Source of the DNA: Planctomycetota bacterium | Lineage (GTDB): Bacteria; Planctomycetota; PLA2 | Length of the DNA: 64,000 bases | NCBI GenBank assembly: GCA_021776735.1 | Contig: JAJFFH010000028.1 | Coordinates: 1-64,000, forward strand | Direction of reading: 5' to 3' | Shown here: piece after piece, positions 62,198 through 64,000 of the stretch | How the letters are laid out: each line of letters opens with the position of its first letter | Position numbering within the stretch: the first letter of the stretch is position 1 | Notes under the pieces: generated by a model | What the model saw: the letters and a program-made list of their open reading frames with translations, nothing else | Database searches by the model: none | What the model was told of the DNA's origin: nothing | Program-made: the position numbers and the translations under genes

Positions 62198-63364
62198 GTG
62201 TTGAGTCGGACCGCATGGGACCAACGGTTCCGGGAACGAATGATGCGGTCGGACATGTCAGCGGAGCTGTTTTTTCCCATCGGCAACTCCGATTGGAAGG
62301 ACGGCCGCTGGATCGTCCGGCGCGGCGAACGAGGCGAGACCCGCACGGACATCACCGGTGTCCGGCTGCGTCCCGCCGATCCGCGGGGCGAGGATCTCGT
62401 CCCCGAGGGACAGGTCCGCACCGACCTCGTGAATCTGGTTGCGACCCTGCGCAAGGCGCGCGGGATCGAGGGCGGAAGCGGCCTTGTCTTGTCGTCGCGC
62501 ATGCTCAGGCGTAGGCAAACGGACGGCGATACTCTTCACCGCATCCGGTTCGGGCTGCAAGACACGGGATCCACCGGGGAGGACTCGGCCGTTGCCGCGC
62601 GGGCGTGCCATCGCCGCATTCGCCGCGCCGTCAGCAGGTCGGGGCTGGTCGTGGAGCACCCGCGGCGCTTTGATTCCGAGACGGGCCTTGCCGGACTCGA
62701 GACGTGGGCGGGGCAGGTGAGGTTGCGCCGCCGTCGCCGCTGGTGGCTCTGGCTCTTGCCGCTGCTGCTCCTGCTGATTCCGCTCTGGAAGCCGGATCTG
62801 GTCCGACCGGAGCGCTTTTTTGGCGTTGCGATCGAGACCAGGAGCCTTGTCATCCTGCTCGACAAGTCGTCGAGCATGGGCACGCATTTTGGCGCCGTGC
62901 AGGGCGAGGCGCGCCGCGTTCTGACGAGCATGGCCGGGGCGGATGCCGCACATTTTTGCAACGTGATCGCGTACGACCAACACGCGCATCCCGCCCTGCC
63001 CGGGTTGCGTGCGGTCGATGCGGACTGCGAGAAGCAGTTGGCCCAGTTCCTGTCCCGGCTTCGAGCTGGCGGCGGCACAAACCTGCGCGCCGGACTCGAG
63101 GAGGCCGCGCGCCAGGTCGCCCAGCACGGCCGGCCGACAACGCTCCTGATCCTGACCGATGCGCAGGACTCGTCGATCCAGCAGATGCTGGCGGACAAGG
63201 ACAGCCTGCTCGCGCGTTTTGCGGGCGTGGGCATCGTCGGCAACGCGCTGACGCCGCGCCTGTTCGGGAAGGACGGCGAGGCGCGCCCGGTCGATGGACA
63301 CGAAAAAAACCTGGCGGCGCTCGCCGAGGCGCTCCACGGAAGGTTCGGACCCAATGATTCCTAG
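62198..63364 (+). CDS. Membrane protein with von Willebrand factor A domain
   Basis: The 388-residue protein has an N-terminal basic region, one membrane span at about 182-197 (WWLWLLPLLLLLIPLW) flanked by Arg-rich sequence, and a C-terminal vWA domain with an intact MIDAS motif (ILLDKSSSMGTH), the threonine loop (GGGTNLRAGLEEAARQ) and the third Asp (LLILTDAQDSS). vWA domains bind protein partners through a metal ion. It starts with GTG 62198 behind GAGGAG. The dispersed repeat (62515-62530) is in frame (QTDGDT). Its stop overlaps the following P-loop gene, forming a two-gene unit. Confidence 0.8.
   Translation: MLSRTAWDQRFRERMMRSDMSAELFFPIGNSDWKDGRWIVRRGERGETRTDITGVRLRPADPRGEDLVPEGQVRTDLVNLVATLRKARGIEGGSGLVLSSRMLRRRQTDGDTLHRIRFGLQDTGSTGEDSAVAARACHRRIRRAVSRSGLVVEHPRRFDSETGLAGLETWAGQVRLRRRRRWWLWLLPLLLLLIPLWKPDLVRPERFFGVAIETRSLVILLDKSSSMGTHFGAVQGEARRVLTSMAGADAAHFCNVIAYDQHAHPALPGLRAVDADCEKQLAQFLSRLRAGGGTNLRAGLEEAARQVAQHGRPTTLLILTDAQDSSIQQMLADKDSLLARFAGVGIVGNALTPRLFGKDGEARPVDGHEKNLAALAEALHGRFGPNDS
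62515..62530. repeat. Dispersed repeat, intragenic copy
   Basis: GCAAACGGACGGCGAT inside the vWA gene; encodes Gln-Thr-Asp-Gly-Asp-Thr. Confidence 0.75.
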
Positions 63365-64000
63365 CGATCTCGTCAACACACTCAACGACATTCGCGCCGC
63401 CTACATGGAGGCGACCGGGAAACTGCCGGAGATCGCCAGCTTCCGGTCGCTGATGGGCACGTCGTCCACGCTGCCCGCCGCCGTGCGTGAAATCCTCGCC
63501 GTCATGGAGCACCGTCATCTGAAGCGGCCCTGCGACGGGCGCGTCACGGTTGCCGTGATCGGCTCGAGCGGCCACGGCAAGACGACGATTCTCGACGAGA
63601 TGTTTCCGGGGCTCTCCGAACGCGGTTGGCTCGTGACGGACGTGACGGACACGACCTCGCAGTCGCTGCGTATCGAGTACGCACCGGACGGATCGCCCGC
63701 GCTCGAGGAGGTCGAGGTGCGTTCGTGGGATGTCGAGCAGATCAAGGAACTGCTGCATCTTCCCGCGGTGGAAGAGCAAAACCGAAACGACAACATTCGC
63801 GTCAGCTACCTGGAAGACGCGGTCATCGTCGATGGAACCGAGGCGCGCTTTTCCGATGCCGACCTGGGTCAGTTCCGGTTTCCGCGCCGTCTGCGTCTGC
63901 AGCCGTTTTCCGAGCCGTTTTCCGTGCCCGCCGAGCGCTCTTCGGAGCGCGCGTTCATTCGCGCGCTCACTGTCAAGGAGCAGTCTTCCGCCCTGTCGGC
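63354..64000 (+). CDS. P-loop NTPase (partial, runs off the window)
   Basis: The ATG at 63354 overlaps the last codons of the vWA gene, and the frame stays open to the end of the window (215 codons shown). The Walker A motif is at residues 70-77 (VAVIGSSGHGKTTILDEM), followed by DVTDTTSQSLRIEYAPDG, which could contain a switch Thr, and an EEVEVRSWDVEQ segment where a Walker B Asp would be expected. This order (P-loop, TT switch, D-x-E) resembles a dynamin-like or other GTPase-type NTPase more than an AAA protein. Pairing with a vWA protein suggests a chaperone-like or scaffold role. The end of the protein is not visible. Confidence 0.7.
   Translation, partial: MIPSDLVNTLNDIRAAYMEATGKLPEIASFRSLMGTSSTLPAAVREILAVMEHRHLKRPCDGRVTVAVIGSSGHGKTTILDEMFPGLSERGWLVTDVTDTTSQSLRIEYAPDGSPALEEVEVRSWDVEQIKELLHLPAVEEQNRNDNIRVSYLEDAVIVDGTEARFSDADLGQFRFPRRLRLQPFSEPFSVPAERSSERAFIRALTVKEQSSALS

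Noticed and set aside
157..62530. The dispersed repeat as a CRISPR array
   Set aside because: Copies are spread kilobases apart in both orientations, with no regular spacers, and no cas genes are visible.
63269..63280. GGACGGCGAG in the vWA gene as another repeat copy
   Set aside because: The match is too short, lacking the first bases of the core; expected by chance in this composition.

Overview
This is a GC-rich, densely coded 64-kb window from a bacterium that looks like a member of the Planctomycetota. The grounds are an ECF sigma factor in tandem with a TPR-tailed Ser/Thr kinase, two sigma factors fused to membrane anchors and carboxypeptidase-regulatory-like (CPD) domains, a PEP-CTERM protein, many secreted or lipoprotein hypotheticals, HEAT repeats and large multihaem cytochromes. 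The phylum is an inference from gene content; there is no marker gene to settle it.

Layout. 1-7 kb: secreted and membrane hypotheticals (DUF3352-like, CPBP protease, CAP domain, CPD protein). 7.2-10.4 kb: a tRNA-Leu(UAG) followed by what looks like a decaying integrative island, with a restriction-endonuclease-like gene, an amber-interrupted integrase, a DUF4268 gene and a helicase fragment. 10.5-26 kb: SNF2/SWIM helicase, GNAT, frameshifted HEAT-repeat protein, M23 peptidase, EF-hand protein, membrane alpha/beta hydrolase, mutM and a membrane hydrolase, zinc-ribbon protein, CPD-PDZ protein. 26.3-33.4 kb: one giant polytopic membrane protein of about 2350 residues. 34-36.5 kb: a decayed CPD fragment and an HNH plus GIY-YIG nuclease pair, the second frameshifted.

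36.6-48.3 kb is the most striking locus. Four genes lie head-to-tail with tiny overlaps or gaps on the minus strand: an 18-haem periplasmic cytochrome, a dihaem b-type membrane protein, a cyclic-nucleotide-domain/four-cluster ferredoxin fusion and a degenerate-FHA/15-haem cytochrome fusion. They diverge from a plus-strand pair: an outer-membrane beta-barrel and a 10-haem lipoprotein with an LVIVD-type propeller. Together they have the parts of a quinone-to-outside (or outside-to-quinone) electron conduit with built-in signalling domains.

48.3-64 kb: a secreted protein and a PPIase lipoprotein, the ECF/kinase pair, two divergent paralogous sigma-TM-CPD fusions, a PEP-CTERM protein with an 18-copy hexanucleotide (Gly-Pro) repeat, lipoprotein and coiled-coil hypotheticals, and a vWA protein followed by a P-loop NTPase that runs off the window.

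Across the window a dispersed 13-18 base sequence (core CATCGCCGTCCGT) occurs more than 25 times. It occurs singly or as inverted pairs between genes, and it also lies inside coding sequences in several frames. I do not recognise this family. It is absent from the 15 kb around the cytochrome locus. Several start codons also lie only 6-8 bases after a -10-like TANNNT hexamer, suggesting leaderless transcripts.
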